Source of the DNA: Mucilaginibacter arboris
GTDB taxonomy: Bacteria > Bacteroidota > Bacteroidia > Sphingobacteriales > Sphingobacteriaceae
Assembly: GCF_009754915.1 (NCBI RefSeq)
Contig: NZ_WPIK01000003.1
Location: 248,001-312,000 of the forward strand
Direction: 5' to 3'
DNA: 64,000 bases
Position 1 is the first letter of the stretch; every line of letters begins with the position of its first letter. The translations under genes and the position numbers were made by a program. Below the pieces are notes generated by a model. That model saw only the letters and a list, made by a program, of their open reading frames with translations, ran no database searches and was not told the origin of the DNA. Shown piece by piece: positions 7,082 to 16,691 of this stretch.

Positions 7082-8974
7082 TTAATCAGACACAACCTTA
7101 AATTCTGTCCGGCGGTTCCGCCTTCTGCCTTCTTCTGTGGTGTTTGATGCCATCGGTTGAGTAGCGCCGTAACCTTTAAAAGTTAACCTTGCTGCAGCAA
7201 TTTTATTTGTAACTAAATATTGATAAACTGCTTTTGCCCGGTTTTCTGATAGTAGCTGGTTTGATTTTGCATCGCCAACATTATCTGTAAACCCTGAAAT
7301 TTCAATAATAACTTTCGGATTTATACTTAAAAACACAATCAGTTTTTCCAGTTCCGATTTTGATTCCGGTTTTAAAGTAAACTTATTTGTATCAAAAAAA
7401 ATATTTCTAAGCACCGACTTTTTGCCGGCTTCTATTCCCTGCAAGTCAACATCAATTAAAAATGGTTTTCCTGTTTTTTGATTGCTGAGTGAAAAATTCT
7501 CCGAATAAAACAAGTAGCCCGGACGGGAAATATTTAAACCATAATCTTTTCCAACATTTAGCGTAGCTAAAAACTGTCCTTGGTTTAGGGCATTTACATT
7601 TTTAAAGATGGTTTGGTTCGTTTTCAAATCTACAATTTGCACATCCGCATCAATTGGTTGTTTGGTTTTTGCATCTTTTACCGTGCCTTTTACATAAGTT
7701 ACCATGTTTGGACGAAGCTTTTCAGGCAATTCAAAAGTATAAATATCATAACCGCCGGCACCTTTTAAATTATTGGACGAAAAAAAAGCATAAGCACCAT
7801 TTGCCGTAAGCGTTAAACCGTTTTCATCTCCGCTGGAATTTATTGGATAACCTAAGTTTTCCGGCTTTTGCCATTTTCCGTCTGCACCTTTTCGGCTTAA
7901 AAACAAATCTTTACTGCCTAAACCCGGCCAGCCGTTGGAGGAAAAATAAAGTGTCTGGTCATCAGGATGAATAAAAGGCGATTGCTCATCACCAGGCGTA
8001 TTAATGTTTGGGCCGAGGTTTTCCGGTTCGCTCCAACCTTTATCCGTAATCGTCGATTTCCAAATATCATATCCACCATAACCACCTTTTCTCAAACTTA
8101 CAAAATATAAAGTCCTCCCATCCGCACTAATAGAAGGCTGCGATTCCCAGCCAGGCGTATTTATTGGCGGACCTAAATTAAAAGGTTTGTCCCAATCGGT
8201 ACTGTTTTTATGGGATAAAAATATATCACATCGACCTAATCCATCAGGACGCATACAACCTGTAAAAAAAAGGTACTGGCCATCCTGCGTAAGCGATTGC
8301 GCACCTTCGTTATAATCTGGCGTATTAATATTTCTGCTTAATCCAGTTGCAGTTGTCCACTTTCCATTCAGCTTTTTGCTTTGATAAAAATCTTCATTAT
8401 TGCCAATTTTACGGGTGAAAATCAAAGTGCTTTCATCCGCCGTAACATTAGGCAAATATTCATCCGCATTGGTATTGATGGAAGTTCCCAGATTTTCAGG
8501 TTTAAAAATAACCGGATGCTGTATAGCCTGTATGCTAAAATCACAATCTGCAATTAGCTTCTGTGCCGTTGCCCTGTCTTTCGCCATGATTTCATTAAAG
8601 CTGGTATATTTTTGTAAGGCTTCTTTTGCGTCTGCATATTTGCCTAACATGATATCAACGTTGCCTAAATTTAAATAAACAGCACGGTTAAAATTGGGGT
8701 TGAGGGCAATGGTTTTGAGATATTGGGCCCATGCTTCGGGGTACTGCTGCGTATAGAGATAAACTGCGCCCAATTGGTAATGCGCTTCTGTAAACTGATC
8801 GTCCGCAGCTATTGCCTGTTTAAGCAACTCGGCAGCCTTTTCGTATTGCTGATAATTTATACTTTCGTCAGCCAAAGCATAAAATTTTATAGCTTCTTTA
8901 TTATTAGTCGAATATTGCCGCTGTGCAGAAGCACAAAAAGGAAGGGATAAAAGAAGCATCAACAGATATCGCAT
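7082..8974 (-). CDS. OmpA-family protein with TPR and PD40 (WD40-like) repeats
   Basis: A 630-residue exported protein starting MRYLLMLLLSLPFCASAQ (signal peptide). Residues about 25-150 form TPR-like helices (FTEAHYQLGAVYLYTQQYPEAW). Residues about 165-400 contain PD40 repeats of the type ESTLIFTRK, GQYLFFTGC, GRTLYFVSLRKGGYGGYDIW and DQTLYFSSNGWPGLG. A carboxypeptidase-regulatory-like domain (about 425-500) follows, then a C-terminal OmpA peptidoglycan-binding domain (about 515-630: IFFDTNKFTLKPES, ISGFTDNVGD, RRRNRRTEF). This layout is common in Bacteroidota outer-membrane proteins, some linked to gliding/T9SS (PorE/SprE-like); a specific role is not shown. A dispersed-motif copy lies in the signal-peptide codons (8946-8959). 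Confidence 0.9.
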   Translation of the reverse strand: MRYLLMLLLSLPFCASAQRQYSTNNKEAIKFYALADESINYQQYEKAAELLKQAIAADDQFTEAHYQLGAVYLYTQQYPEAWAQYLKTIALNPNFNRAVYLNLGNVDIMLGKYADAKEALQKYTSFNEIMAKDRATAQKLIADCDFSIQAIQHPVIFKPENLGTSINTNADEYLPNVTADESTLIFTRKIGNNEDFYQSKKLNGKWTTATGLSRNINTPDYNEGAQSLTQDGQYLFFTGCMRPDGLGRCDIFLSHKNSTDWDKPFNLGPPINTPGWESQPSISADGRTLYFVSLRKGGYGGYDIWKSTITDKGWSEPENLGPNINTPGDEQSPFIHPDDQTLYFSSNGWPGLGSKDLFLSRKGADGKWQKPENLGYPINSSGDENGLTLTANGAYAFFSSNNLKGAGGYDIYTFELPEKLRPNMVTYVKGTVKDAKTKQPIDADVQIVDLKTNQTIFKNVNALNQGQFLATLNVGKDYGLNISRPGYLFYSENFSLSNQKTGKPFLIDVDLQGIEAGKKSVLRNIFFDTNKFTLKPESKSELEKLIVFLSINPKVIIEISGFTDNVGDAKSNQLLSENRAKAVYQYLVTNKIAAARLTFKGYGATQPMASNTTEEGRRRNRRTEFKVVSD

Positions 8975-9008
8975 AATACAGGTTTATACGAACCAAGTTA
9001 GAAACTTA

Positions 9009-9632
9009 TTAAGGAATGTTCAAATATTTATGTGTTTGCAGCGAAACTTCCCATTTCGGGTTTTGCATCACGTAATCTACAATCATCGGTGTAACAATTG
9101 CCGCTTTAGACCATTCTGGCTGCAAGTATAATTTGCAGTTTGGAGAAACCAAAGCAGCATGTTCTTCGGCCCATTTAAAATCCGACTGGTTAAAAACGAT
9201 CACTTTCAGTTCATCAGCAACAGCTAAAACAGAAGGTGTTGGTGCTTTAAATTTCTTCGGAGAAAGACAAATCCAATCCCAAAAACCAGAGATTGGATAA
9301 GCGCCGGAAGTTTCAATAAAAGTTTTAATGCCGTTCCTTTTTAATTCGGCAGTCAGATAATCTAAATTGTAAATCAAAGGTTCGCCGCCGGTAATCACAA
9401 CTGCTTTTGCCGGATGTTTTGCAGCATTTGCCACAATCGTATCTGCGGAAGTAAGCGGATGCCGGTCCGCATCCCAGCTTTCTTTTACATCGCACCAGGG
9501 GCAACCTACATCGCATCCACCTAAACGGATAAAATAAGCTGCTTTTCCGGTGTTAAACCCTTCGCCCTGAATGGTATAAAATTCTTCCATTAAAGGAAGC
9601 ATTGTTCCGGTTGCCGGTATGGTTACTGTCAT
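9009..9632 (-). CDS. queE: 7-carboxy-7-deazaguanine synthase
   Basis: A radical SAM enzyme converting 6-carboxytetrahydropterin to 7-carboxy-7-deazaguanine in queuosine biosynthesis. Visible features are LMEEFYTIQGEG near the N-terminus, the iron-sulfur cysteines CDVGCPWC (a CX3CX2C spacing), and AVVITGGEPL, the SAM-binding GGE motif. The frame is open to an ATG at 9695, but the Met at 9632 (MTVTIPATGTML) gives about 207 residues, the usual size, and leaves a larger space to the divergent lipoprotein gene. The OmpA-family gene follows 34 bp downstream on the same strand. Confidence 0.92.
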   Translation of the reverse strand: MTVTIPATGTMLPLMEEFYTIQGEGFNTGKAAYFIRLGGCDVGCPWCDVKESWDADRHPLTSADTIVANAAKHPAKAVVITGGEPLIYNLDYLTAELKRNGIKTFIETSGAYPISGFWDWICLSPKKFKAPTPSVLAVADELKVIVFNQSDFKWAEEHAALVSPNCKLYLQPEWSKAAIVTPMIVDYVMQNPKWEVSLQTHKYLNIP

Positions 9633-9751
9633 TTCCAAGCTGCAAATATAAACATTCTGCCTGCAACGGTTTTGGGCGAGAAAGTTTTCCGACATTCATT
9701 TTACTTAAATACCCATCAAAGTTGTATAATTACTTCCAAATTAGAAATTGG

Positions 9752-10516
9752 ATGAAGAAACTTTACTTTTTGGTGCTGATGCTTCTTTTATCGGTAATTT
9801 CTTCGTGTGTGAACGTGGAGGAACGATACACTTTTTTAAAAGACGGCGCCTGTAAAATCGATTACCGTTTTAATATGGGCAAAGCAATTTCGGTACTTTC
9901 TAATTTGCTGCCAGATTCTGTTAAGCAAACGCCTTCATATCTTGTGGCAAAAGATACAGCCATTAATTTTTTGAGTGATCTTTCGGATAGCACACGCAGA
10001 AAGTTAAGCAGTGAACAGGTCAACTTAGCGCGCGCAACCATGCTTCACCTTAAAATAAACCTGAAAAACAACCTAATGCTGGCCACGTTGCAATATGAAG
10101 CCAAAAGTCCGAAAGAGGTCAAATATTTTTTAACCCATATTTCTAAACTCGCACAAAAACAGCAATTAGGCCAGCTGCTTAATAGTCCGCAAATGGTTTC
10201 GCCGGCAACCAGCAGGGGTATGGTTATCAGTCAGGATTATTTTAATTACGATATCAGCAGCAAACGGTTTTTCCGAAAGGTAGATACGGTTAAGTTCAGG
10301 AAATATTTTAAGCAGAATGAAGCCATGTTTAATATGGCAAAAGCAGCGCTGATTGATATGCCTTACAGCGTGGTGATGCATTTTCCGCGGCCAGTAAAAA
10401 AGACTGGAAACATCAGGGCAAAATTATCGGCAGATAAAAAACAACTTACTTTAAGCACCAACCTGGAAGAAATTTCCAAATCACCACAGATCATGAATTT
10501 AAAAGTGGAATACTGA
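9752..10516 (+). CDS. Hypothetical lipoprotein
   Basis: A 254-residue protein beginning MKKLYFLVLMLLLSVISSC, a lipoprotein signal with the lipobox cysteine at residue 19. The rest has no motif I recognise; it is mixed alpha/beta with several TSR/DS-rich stretches and a C-terminal segment (RPVKKTGNIRAKLSADKKQL). The frame is open back to 9602, but the ATG at 9752 is chosen because it creates the signal peptide. The codons for LMLLLS are a dispersed-motif copy (9779-9792). It overlaps the Rieske gene by one base (TGATG), suggesting coupled translation. Function unknown. Confidence 0.8.
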   Translation: MKKLYFLVLMLLLSVISSCVNVEERYTFLKDGACKIDYRFNMGKAISVLSNLLPDSVKQTPSYLVAKDTAINFLSDLSDSTRRKLSSEQVNLARATMLHLKINLKNNLMLATLQYEAKSPKEVKYFLTHISKLAQKQQLGQLLNSPQMVSPATSRGMVISQDYFNYDISSKRFFRKVDTVKFRKYFKQNEAMFNMAKAALIDMPYSVVMHFPRPVKKTGNIRAKLSADKKQLTLSTNLEEISKSPQIMNLKVEY

Positions 10517-10842
10517 TGCTGGAATGGGTAAAGGTTTCTGAAAATATAGGGATAAAAGAAGCATTTATCAAAAAAGTAAAAGCCGGAAACCGTCATGTTT
10601 GTTTAGTTGGTTTTGAAGGAAAAATTTATGCAGTTTCGGCACAATGCCCACATGCAGGAGGCGAATTAGCCGAAGGCTGGTGCAAAGATGGACAAATTAT
10701 TTGTCCGGTCCATCGTTACCAATATGATTTAAAAACCGGAAGGGGCGCCAAAGGACAAGGTGATTATATCGATACTTTTCCGGTAGAAGTACGGGAAGAC
10801 GGAATTTATGTGCAGGTTAAAAAGCGATGGAATTTGTTTTAA
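10516..10842 (+). CDS. Rieske 2Fe-2S protein (NirD/ferredoxin-like)
   Basis: A 108-residue soluble Rieske-type iron-sulfur protein. The two ligand motifs are plain: CPHAGG (CxH) about residue 43 and CPVHRYQYD (CxxH) about residue 62, the spacing of small NirD-like or dioxygenase-ferredoxin Rieske proteins. There is no signal peptide, so it is likely cytoplasmic and an electron carrier, though no partner oxygenase or reductase is adjacent. Its start overlaps the stop of the upstream lipoprotein gene. Codons for IKEA near residue 14 contain an exact dispersed-motif copy (10551-10564). Confidence 0.9.
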   Translation: MLEWVKVSENIGIKEAFIKKVKAGNRHVCLVGFEGKIYAVSAQCPHAGGELAEGWCKDGQIICPVHRYQYDLKTGRGAKGQGDYIDTFPVEVREDGIYVQVKKRWNLF

Positions 10843-10845
10843 TCG

Positions 10846-10938
10846 ATTGTCATCTCCGCAGGGAGAGATTTTCTTCAAAGCAGTTCAATGATGTATTTAT
10901 AATTCGATGAAGATTTCTCCCGTTAGCCGAAACGACAG
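10846..10938. repeat. Imperfect palindromic intergenic element
   Basis: The left arm holds TCATCTCCGCAGGGAGAG and TTTTCTTC. The right arm, on the opposite strand, reads CTGTCGTTTCGGCTAACGGG then AGAAATCTTCATC. The two arms are related inverted copies separated by an AT-rich centre. A similar sequence (CCGCAGGGAGAAATCTTC) occurs at 59760-59780, so this is a repeated intergenic element. It lies between convergent genes and could fold in RNA. Confidence 0.6.
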
Positions 10939-10940
10939 AA

Positions 10941-10954
10941 ATGCTTCTTTTACC
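10941..10954 (-). repeat. Dispersed motif copy (GGTAAAAGAAGCAT)
   Basis: A copy of the motif on the minus strand, just downstream of the folD stop, immediately preceded on that strand by AAAAAGAGGT, a weak form of the T-run/AGGT arm. Confidence 0.85.
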
Positions 10955-10962
10955 ACCTCTTT

Positions 10963-11844
10963 TTAAGCATAAATTTCTTTTCGTGCCGATGCCAGCGTGT
11001 TTTTTAACAAACCAATAATCGTCATTAAACCAACTCCGCCCGGAACCGGCGTAATCCAGGAAGCTTTTGGCGCTACGTTTTCAAAATCGACATCGCCATA
11101 CAATTTATAGCCTGATTTAGTTACGGTTGATATTTCCCGGTTCATTCCAACATCAATTACAATTACGCCATCTTTTACCATATCAGCCGTAATAAAATTC
11201 TTTTTACCGATGGCAACAATCAGAATATCAGCTTCCAAAGTATATTTCTTAATATCCGGTGTGCGGCTGTGGCAAATGGTAACGGTACAGTTTCCGGGAT
11301 GTGCATTACGCGACATCAACACACTCATCGGCGAACCAACAATCGTGCTTCTGCCAACCACAACACAATGCATTCCTGTCGTTTCAACACCATATTCTTT
11401 CAGCAATAAAGTAATTCCATAAGGCGTAGCCGGAATAAAGGAAGGTAAATTGCGCAGCATTCTGCCCAGGTTTACCGGATGAAAACCATCTACATCCTTG
11501 CGGAAATCAATCAGATCAGTTACTTTATCAGGATTGATGTGTTTAGGTAAAGGCAATTGTACAATGATTCCGTCAATTGTATCATCAGAATTTAATTCAG
11601 CAACTTTCTCCAGTAATTCTTCTTCAGTTACATCATCTTCATACCGAAAAAGAGAAGATTTAAAGCCAACCTTTTCGCAGTTGCGCATTTTGCTGGCTAC
11701 GTAAGTTTCGCTGCCGCCATCATGTCCAACTAAAACTGCTACCAAATGTGGTTTGCGGCCAATTTGTGTTAAAACCTCAGCAGCTTCCTGCGCGATTTCA
11801 ATTTTTAGTTTTTCGGATACGTATTTACCGTCGAGGATTTGCAT
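10963..11844 (-). CDS. folD: Bifunctional methylenetetrahydrofolate dehydrogenase / cyclohydrolase
   Basis: A 293-residue cytoplasmic enzyme interconverting 5,10-methylene-, methenyl- and 10-formyl-THF for one-carbon metabolism. Signatures: [13 protein letters not shown] containing the catalytic lysine (about residue 54), [11 protein letters not shown] and [10 protein letters not shown] (about 95-123), the NAD(P)-binding [10 protein letters not shown] (about 165) and [10 protein letters not shown] near the C-terminus. Length is normal. It is followed downstream by a dispersed-motif copy and a palindromic element shared with the convergent Rieske gene. Confidence 0.96.
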   Translation of the reverse strand: MQILDGKYVSEKLKIEIAQEAAEVLTQIGRKPHLVAVLVGHDGGSETYVASKMRNCEKVGFKSSLFRYEDDVTEEELLEKVAELNSDDTIDGIIVQLPLPKHINPDKVTDLIDFRKDVDGFHPVNLGRMLRNLPSFIPATPYGITLLLKEYGVETTGMHCVVVGRSTIVGSPMSVLMSRNAHPGNCTVTICHSRTPDIKKYTLEADILIVAIGKKNFITADMVKDGVIVIDVGMNREISTVTKSGYKLYGDVDFENVAPKASWITPVPGGVGLMTIIGLLKNTLASARKEIYA

Positions 11845-11848
11845 TGTT

Positions 11849-11932
11849 TAAGTTGTAAGTTATGAGTTGTACGTTGTAAGTTAGAGGTATAAGTTTTCAA
11901 CTTAAAACCTGCAACTTACCACTTAAAACTCT
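11849..11932. repeat. AAGTTGTAAGTT repeat cluster with an inverted half
   Basis: Direct variations of AAGTTGTAAGTT (11849-11882) are followed by their reverse complements, such as CAACTTAAAACC and CAACTTACCACTT (11899-11925), so the transcript could form a long imperfect hairpin. It fills the gap between the lepA stop and the folD start codon region; related arrays are at 238-272 and 47961-47995. Confidence 0.7.
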
Positions 11933-11934
11933 TC

Positions 11935-13722
11935 TCAATCTAATTTCAGTACCGCCATAAACGCTGATTGCGGAATTTCCACATTACCAACCTGGCGCAT
12001 TCGTTTTTTACCTTTTTTCTGTTTTTCCAGTAATTTACGTTTACGGGAAATATCACCGCCGTAACATTTTGCCGTTACATCTTTACGTAAAGCTTTTACG
12101 GTTTCGCGGGCGATAATTTTTGCACCGATAGAAGCCTGGACGATAATTTCAAACTGTTGGCGCGGAATCAGTTCTTTTAGTTTTTCGCAAATTTTCTTGC
12201 CAAAATCATAGGAATTACTTCTGTGGATTAAGGAAGAAAGCGCATCAACCGGCTCACCGTTTAAACGAATATCCAAACGAACTAAATCTGATTGACGATA
12301 ACCAATTTGTGTATAATCAAAAGAAGCGTAACCTTTGGAAATCGTTTTGAGTTTATCGTAAAAATCAAACACAATTTCCCCCATTGGCATTTCAAAAATC
12401 AGTTCAACACGATCAGAAGTCAGGTAAGATTGGTTCACGATCGTTCCACGTTTTTGGATACAAAGCGACATCACCGGACCAACAAATTCTGATTTCGTAA
12501 TGATATTAGCTTTGATATAAGGTTCTTCCACAAAATCCAGTTTACTTGGATCAGGCAAATCGGATGGATTGTGAACTTGCAATTCATCGCCTTTGGTAGT
12601 ATAAGCTAAGTAAGAAACGTTAGGGACCGTGGTAATTACCGTCATGTCGAACTCGCGTTCCAAACGTTCCTGGATAATTTCCATGTGCAGCATCCCCAGG
12701 AAACCGCAACGGAAACCAAAACCCAAAGCCGCAGATGATTCCGGTTCAAAAACCAATGAAGCATCGTTCAGCTGCAATTTGGCCATGCTTTCGCGCAGCT
12801 CTTCGAAATCATCTGTATCAACCGGATAAATTCCAGCAAAAACCATCGGTTTTACTTCCTCAAAACCCTGGATCCCTGCAGTCGCGGGACGTTCGATCAA
12901 GGTAATGGTATCACCTACTTTAACTTCACGTGCTTCTTTTATGCCCGAAATAATGTAACCTACATCGCCGGTTTTTATAACATCTTTCGGAACCGGGCTT
13001 AACTTTAAAGTTCCCACTTCATCAGCAATATATTCTTTGCCGGTAGCCATAAACTTCACCTTGGTATTTTTCCTGATCTCGCCGTTCACCACCTTAAAAT
13101 AAGCAATAATACCACGGAAGGAATTAAAAACAGAGTCGAAAATTAATGCTTGTAAAGGAGCATCCGGATCGCCAACAGGAGCCGGAATGCGTTTTACAAT
13201 TGCTTCCAGAATTTCGTGCACACCCAAACCGGTTTTACCGGATGCAGCCAAAATATCGTCGCGTTTGCAACCAATCAGTTCCACAATCTGGTCTTTCACT
13301 TCTTCCGGCATTGCGCCCGGCAAATCCATTTTATTTAAAACCGGAATAATCTCCAAATCGTTTTCCAGTGCCAGATACAAGTTAGAAATGGTTTGTGCCT
13401 GAATCCCTTGTGAAGCGTCCACAATCAGCAAAGCGCCTTCGCAGGCAGCAATGGAACGGGAAACTTCGTACGAAAAATCAACGTGGCCGGGCGTATCGAT
13501 CAGGTTTAAAACATAAGGTTGCCCGTCCAAAACATAATCCATCTGGATGGCGTGGCTTTTGATGGTGATCCCGCGTTCGCGCTCCAGATCCATATCGTCA
13601 AGCAATTGCGCCTGCGATTCGCGTTTGGTAACTGTGTTGGTATATTCGAGCAGACGATCGGCCAAAGTACTTTTACCATGATCAATATGTGCGATGATAC
13701 AGAAATTGCGGATGTGCTTCAT
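11935..13722 (-). CDS. lepA: Elongation factor 4 (LepA), back-translocating GTPase
   Basis: A 595-residue translational GTPase. G-domain motifs are intact: [15 protein letters not shown] (P-loop, residue about 10), [18 protein letters not shown] and NKMDLP. It then has EF-G-like domains II, III and V, and the LepA-specific C-terminal domain ending [15 protein letters not shown], which occurs only in LepA. Full length. It modulates ribosome movement under stress. The sense codons for KEAR carry a one-mismatch copy of the dispersed motif (12931-12942). Confidence 0.97.
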   Translation of the reverse strand: MKHIRNFCIIAHIDHGKSTLADRLLEYTNTVTKRESQAQLLDDMDLERERGITIKSHAIQMDYVLDGQPYVLNLIDTPGHVDFSYEVSRSIAACEGALLIVDASQGIQAQTISNLYLALENDLEIIPVLNKMDLPGAMPEEVKDQIVELIGCKRDDILAASGKTGLGVHEILEAIVKRIPAPVGDPDAPLQALIFDSVFNSFRGIIAYFKVVNGEIRKNTKVKFMATGKEYIADEVGTLKLSPVPKDVIKTGDVGYIISGIKEAREVKVGDTITLIERPATAGIQGFEEVKPMVFAGIYPVDTDDFEELRESMAKLQLNDASLVFEPESSAALGFGFRCGFLGMLHMEIIQERLEREFDMTVITTVPNVSYLAYTTKGDELQVHNPSDLPDPSKLDFVEEPYIKANIITKSEFVGPVMSLCIQKRGTIVNQSYLTSDRVELIFEMPMGEIVFDFYDKLKTISKGYASFDYTQIGYRQSDLVRLDIRLNGEPVDALSSLIHRSNSYDFGKKICEKLKELIPRQQFEIIVQASIGAKIIARETVKALRKDVTAKCYGGDISRKRKLLEKQKKGKKRMRQVGNVEIPQSAFMAVLKLD

Positions 13723-13866
13723 TTGAACCGCAAAAATAGCGTTTTAGAGGGATAATCTAAGGTTATTCTTTTGGATGATTTATAAACAACTTATAAATGA
13801 TTTTACAGCATTTTAGCTAAGGAATTTTTGATAATGAATGTTGGTAACCGTGTTCACCTTATTTTG

Positions 13867-13879
13867 ATGCTTCTTTTAG
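13867..13879 (-). repeat. Dispersed motif copy (CTAAAAGAAGCAT)
   Basis: An intergenic copy of the 12-bp core, 145 bp upstream of the lepA start and 48 bp before the decayed antitoxin gene. Confidence 0.85.
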
Positions 13880-13926
13880 CATTAAAAAATTGTGGTTGAA
13901 CTACAAACAATTATTAAATTTGATTT

Positions 13927-14127
13927 ATGGAAACATTGATTGTTCGCCCTAAAAATCAAAAGCAATTAGCAGCTGTTGAAGCAGTTTTATAGGCTTTAAA
14001 TGTAGCTTTTCAAAAAGAAGAAGAAAATGATTACAATCCCGTTTTTGTAGAAAAAATTAAAAGGTCTGAAAAAAACTTTGAAGAAGGCAAATATACTATT
14101 CTGAAAGTCGAAGACTTATGGAAGTAG
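13927..14127 (+). pseudogene. Antitoxin-like gene with an internal stop
   Basis: An ATG frame gives METLIVRPKNQKQLAAVEAVL, then a TAG (13990-13992, codon 22), then ALNVAFQKEEEND and VFVEKIKRSEKNF, ending KVEDLWK at 14125-14127. Size (66 codons) and style resemble small type II antitoxins that accompany YoeB/RelE-type toxins in Bacteroidota, and the toxin remnant overlaps its end. The stop would cut the protein to 21 residues unless read through. Confidence 0.7.
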
Positions 14128-14386
14128 CTTTCGATGAGATTGCTTTAGAAGACTTAAAAATTTTGGAGAAAATCAGGAAATCTGGTTGTTCAGAAGAAAA
14201 TTCAAAAACTAATTTTAGCTATAAAAGAATCGCCTTATACAGGTATCGGCAAACCGGAAGCATTAAAATATTCTCTTAGCGGAAAATCGTCAAGGAGGAT
14301 TGATGAAGAACATCGCATTATTTATATATAAAGTTGTTGAAAATGTACTCTATATCTATTCGTTAAGAGGGCATTATAAAATTTAA
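14118..14386 (+). pseudogene. YoeB/Txe-type toxin remnant (frameshifted)
   Basis: It starts MEVAFDEIALEDLK in one frame. Downstream the recognisable protein is split across frames: PYTGIGKPEALKYSLSG, then SSRRIDEEHRIIY, and a final LYIYSLRGHYKI before TAA at 14384-14386. These are the conserved core of YoeB-family mRNA endonucleases (GxGKPEpLk.lsG.wSrRI..eHRlvY, C-terminal RgHY). The 269-nt length is not a multiple of three and at least two frame changes are needed, so it is inactive. Overlap with the antitoxin frame is normal for such pairs. Confidence 0.8.
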
Positions 14387-14419
14387 GGTTTTCCTGCTGA
14401 TGATTTTAACAGTTAGATC

Positions 14420-15307
14420 ATGAAAAATTTTACAGCAGCGTTTAAAGGGGAACTGGAAAGTATATTACACCAAAAATCAGGTGGTAAAAGCAGCATCCAC
14501 GAAATTATAGAAGTTCCGGGCGGAAGCATTAATGAAGTTTACCGTTTGCAAACGGCTGCCGGTTTTTTCATTTTAAAGCTGAACAATGCCCAGCATTACC
14601 CGCAATTATTTGAACGCGAAGCAGCAGGTTTGGCAGCCATCCGCCAAACCCAAACAGTTGCCGTACCGGAAGTGATTGCAGCCGGGCATTTGGGTTACAA
14701 CAGTTTTTTGCTGATGGAATACGTGGAAACAGGAAGTAAAACGCCTGCTGCCATGCAGAAATTAGGTTTGCAATTAGCGCAAATGCACCAAAATACTGCC
14801 CCTCATTTTGGTTTTGAAAAGGATAATTACATGGGTTCATTGCCGCAATCCAATCAAAAACATACAACCTGGAAATCGTTTTTTATAGAAGAGCGTTTAA
14901 AGCCGATGGTGAAACTGGCTTTTGATGCTTCTTTTATCGACCAAAAATTGGTGTCGGATTTTGAGAAACTGTATGAAAAGCTGGGCGAACTTTTTGAGGA
15001 AGAAAAGCCATCCTTAATCCATGGAGATTTATGGGGAGGAAATTATCTGATCAGCAGTGAAGGGAAACCATATTTAATTGATCCTGCCGTCAGTTTTGGT
15101 TTCCGGGAGTTTGATCTGGCCATGACGCATCTTTTTGGTGGTTTTAACACTGATTTTTATCAGGCATATCAGGAAGCGTTTCCTTTGCAGAAAGGCTGGC
15201 AGCAGCGTGTTGATTTATGGAATTTATATCCGCTGTTGCTGCATTTGAATTTATTTGGAACAGGATATTTAGGGCAGGTGAGGAGTGGGTTGAAGAATTT
15301 TATTTGA
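14420..15307 (+). CDS. Fructosamine kinase family protein
   Basis: A 295-residue protein-kinase-fold phosphotransferase (Fructosamin_kin). Key features: N-terminal lobe FFILKLNN with the ATP-contacting lysine (about residue 52), LLMEYVETG hinge, the catalytic loop LIHGDLWGGNYL (about 198) and the metal-binding YLIDPAVSFGFREFDLAM (about 216). Relatives phosphorylate fructosamines or ribulosamines on glycated proteins, releasing the sugar. No signal peptide. An exact dispersed-motif copy encodes DASFID (14925-14938). Its last eight bases overlap the convergent hicA fragment. Confidence 0.9.
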   Translation: MKNFTAAFKGELESILHQKSGGKSSIHEIIEVPGGSINEVYRLQTAAGFFILKLNNAQHYPQLFEREAAGLAAIRQTQTVAVPEVIAAGHLGYNSFLLMEYVETGSKTPAAMQKLGLQLAQMHQNTAPHFGFEKDNYMGSLPQSNQKHTTWKSFFIEERLKPMVKLAFDASFIDQKLVSDFEKLYEKLGELFEEEKPSLIHGDLWGGNYLISSEGKPYLIDPAVSFGFREFDLAMTHLFGGFNTDFYQAYQEAFPLQKGWQQRVDLWNLYPLLLHLNLFGTGYLGQVRSGLKNFI

Positions 15308-15431
15308 AATCAGTTTCAGTTAATCCAGCTTGTTTTAAAATTGAACGAAATGTTCCGATAAGCATTTCTTTTAGTTCTGCCGGAATGATAACGGTTAAAG
15401 TTGGTTCTCCAAATTTATGCAGCTTGATATA
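15300..15431 (-). pseudogene. hicA toxin fragment (C-terminal half only)
   Basis: Minus-strand codons read KLHKFGEPTLTVIIPAELKE, then IGTFRSILKQAGLTETDF and stop. This matches the second half of HicA mRNA interferases, with the (K/P)GTLRSIL+QAGL signature. The first half, including the RNA-cleaving GxH motif, is missing: the frame hits a TAA just upstream (about 15435). A TlpA-like gene occupies the place where the rest of hicA and the junction with hicB (16692-16913) would be. Confidence 0.72.
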
Positions 15432-15442
15432 TTAAACAAAAT

Positions 15443-16636
15443 TTAAACCGGCTTATGATTTTTTAGTTTTATTTTGTTCGATTCCATAATTCTTTTGATG
15501 CTATCCAAACTTACATCTCTCCCGATAAATTTACCATCGCTATCGATTAAATAATTTGACGGGATACTTTTTATTACAAAGTTTCTGATGTTTTTAGAAT
15601 CTTCCTGTTCCTTTAGTTCACTAATGTTGTACCAAGGTAACTGATCAATAGATGAGGCATGTTTCCACTTTTTGACATCTTCATCAATGGAAACGGATAT
15701 AATTTCCAAGCCTTCTGCTTTGTATTTCTTGTATAACTGTTTAAGTTCTGGCACTTGTTCGCGGCAAGGGCCACAATAGGATGCCCAGAAGTCAATCAAC
15801 GTTATTTTATTCTTCTTGTAATCTATATTTAAAGGATTTCCCTTTACATCTTTTCCATAAATATCAGGAGCTTTAGCTCCTACATATATTTTTTTAACAG
15901 ACCCCAATAGTTCAGCTGCCTCATCATAATATTTTGATTTTTTTACTTCAGGGCTTAATTTATCTAATATACTTTGATATAAAGAGTGATTCTCAAACAA
16001 ATCTGAAAGCTTACTCATTAAATAAGGCGTAACTAGTGTTTTTGGATTGTTTTTTATAAACTGCTGAATACTTGCACGGTAAGAAAGGGAAAGCTTGTCA
16101 TCCATCATGATTATCGTATCATTGTAAGCATTATAAAGCTGACTTTGGTTGCTTGTAAGAGCCTTATCAGCCAGGGTTAAATACAGCTTCTTTTTATAAA
16201 TTAAAGAGTCTCTTATATGGTTATTTAGTATGTTAAATTCGTTCAGCTTTTTTTGATTAAAAGATGTGGTGTGCAAATTGTACCTTTCATAAAATATTGA
16301 TGAAGGACCATTTGCAATAAGCTTGTATCTGGCATTATTTTCAATGTATAAAGCGATAAAACTCATCCATCCTGTAAGATGATTTATTGCCACTGGGTAA
16401 GTACATTTAAAATCTAATGTATAAAATCCATTTTCGGGAACGGTTGAATGAAGTGTAAATTTATTGTCTTTGATAATAGTCGAATCGTAAACTACTGTAA
16501 AATTATTATTTATTACTCTTACCAAAGTTCCATTTGCACTATCCACAACACCAACAATTGTAACTGTTGCGCTTTTTTTACAGGATAATAAAGAAAGGAT
16601 TAATGATAAGATGATTAATACAAGTGGTGTTTTCAT
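15443..16636 (-). CDS. TlpA-like thioredoxin-fold lipoprotein (DUF4369-type N-domain)
   Basis: A 397-residue lipoprotein: the signal LVLIILSLILSLLSC gives the lipidated cysteine at residue 19. Residues about 25-240 resemble the beta-rich then helical DUF4369-type region found in front of Bacteroidota thioredoxin-like proteins. Residues about 250-390 form the thioredoxin/AhpC-TSA domain with active site WASYCGPCREQ (about 286) and cis-proline region SIPSNYLID. It is likely periplasm-facing and reduces disulfides. It lies between hicB and the hicA fragment, out of keeping with normal hicAB order. Confidence 0.87.
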   Translation of the reverse strand: MKTPLVLIILSLILSLLSCKKSATVTIVGVVDSANGTLVRVINNNFTVVYDSTIIKDNKFTLHSTVPENGFYTLDFKCTYPVAINHLTGWMSFIALYIENNARYKLIANGPSSIFYERYNLHTTSFNQKKLNEFNILNNHIRDSLIYKKKLYLTLADKALTSNQSQLYNAYNDTIIMMDDKLSLSYRASIQQFIKNNPKTLVTPYLMSKLSDLFENHSLYQSILDKLSPEVKKSKYYDEAAELLGSVKKIYVGAKAPDIYGKDVKGNPLNIDYKKNKITLIDFWASYCGPCREQVPELKQLYKKYKAEGLEIISVSIDEDVKKWKHASSIDQLPWYNISELKEQEDSKNIRNFVIKSIPSNYLIDSDGKFIGRDVSLDSIKRIMESNKIKLKNHKPV

Positions 16637-16691
16637 GATAAAGAATCAATTATAATTTAATTTGCAAAAATCACTGGAGCGAATGCAATAC

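Noticed and set aside
15217-15435. A 72-codon plus-strand frame
   Set aside because: It overlaps the fructosamine kinase end in another frame; the minus strand here encodes the hicA fragment, which explains the sequence better.
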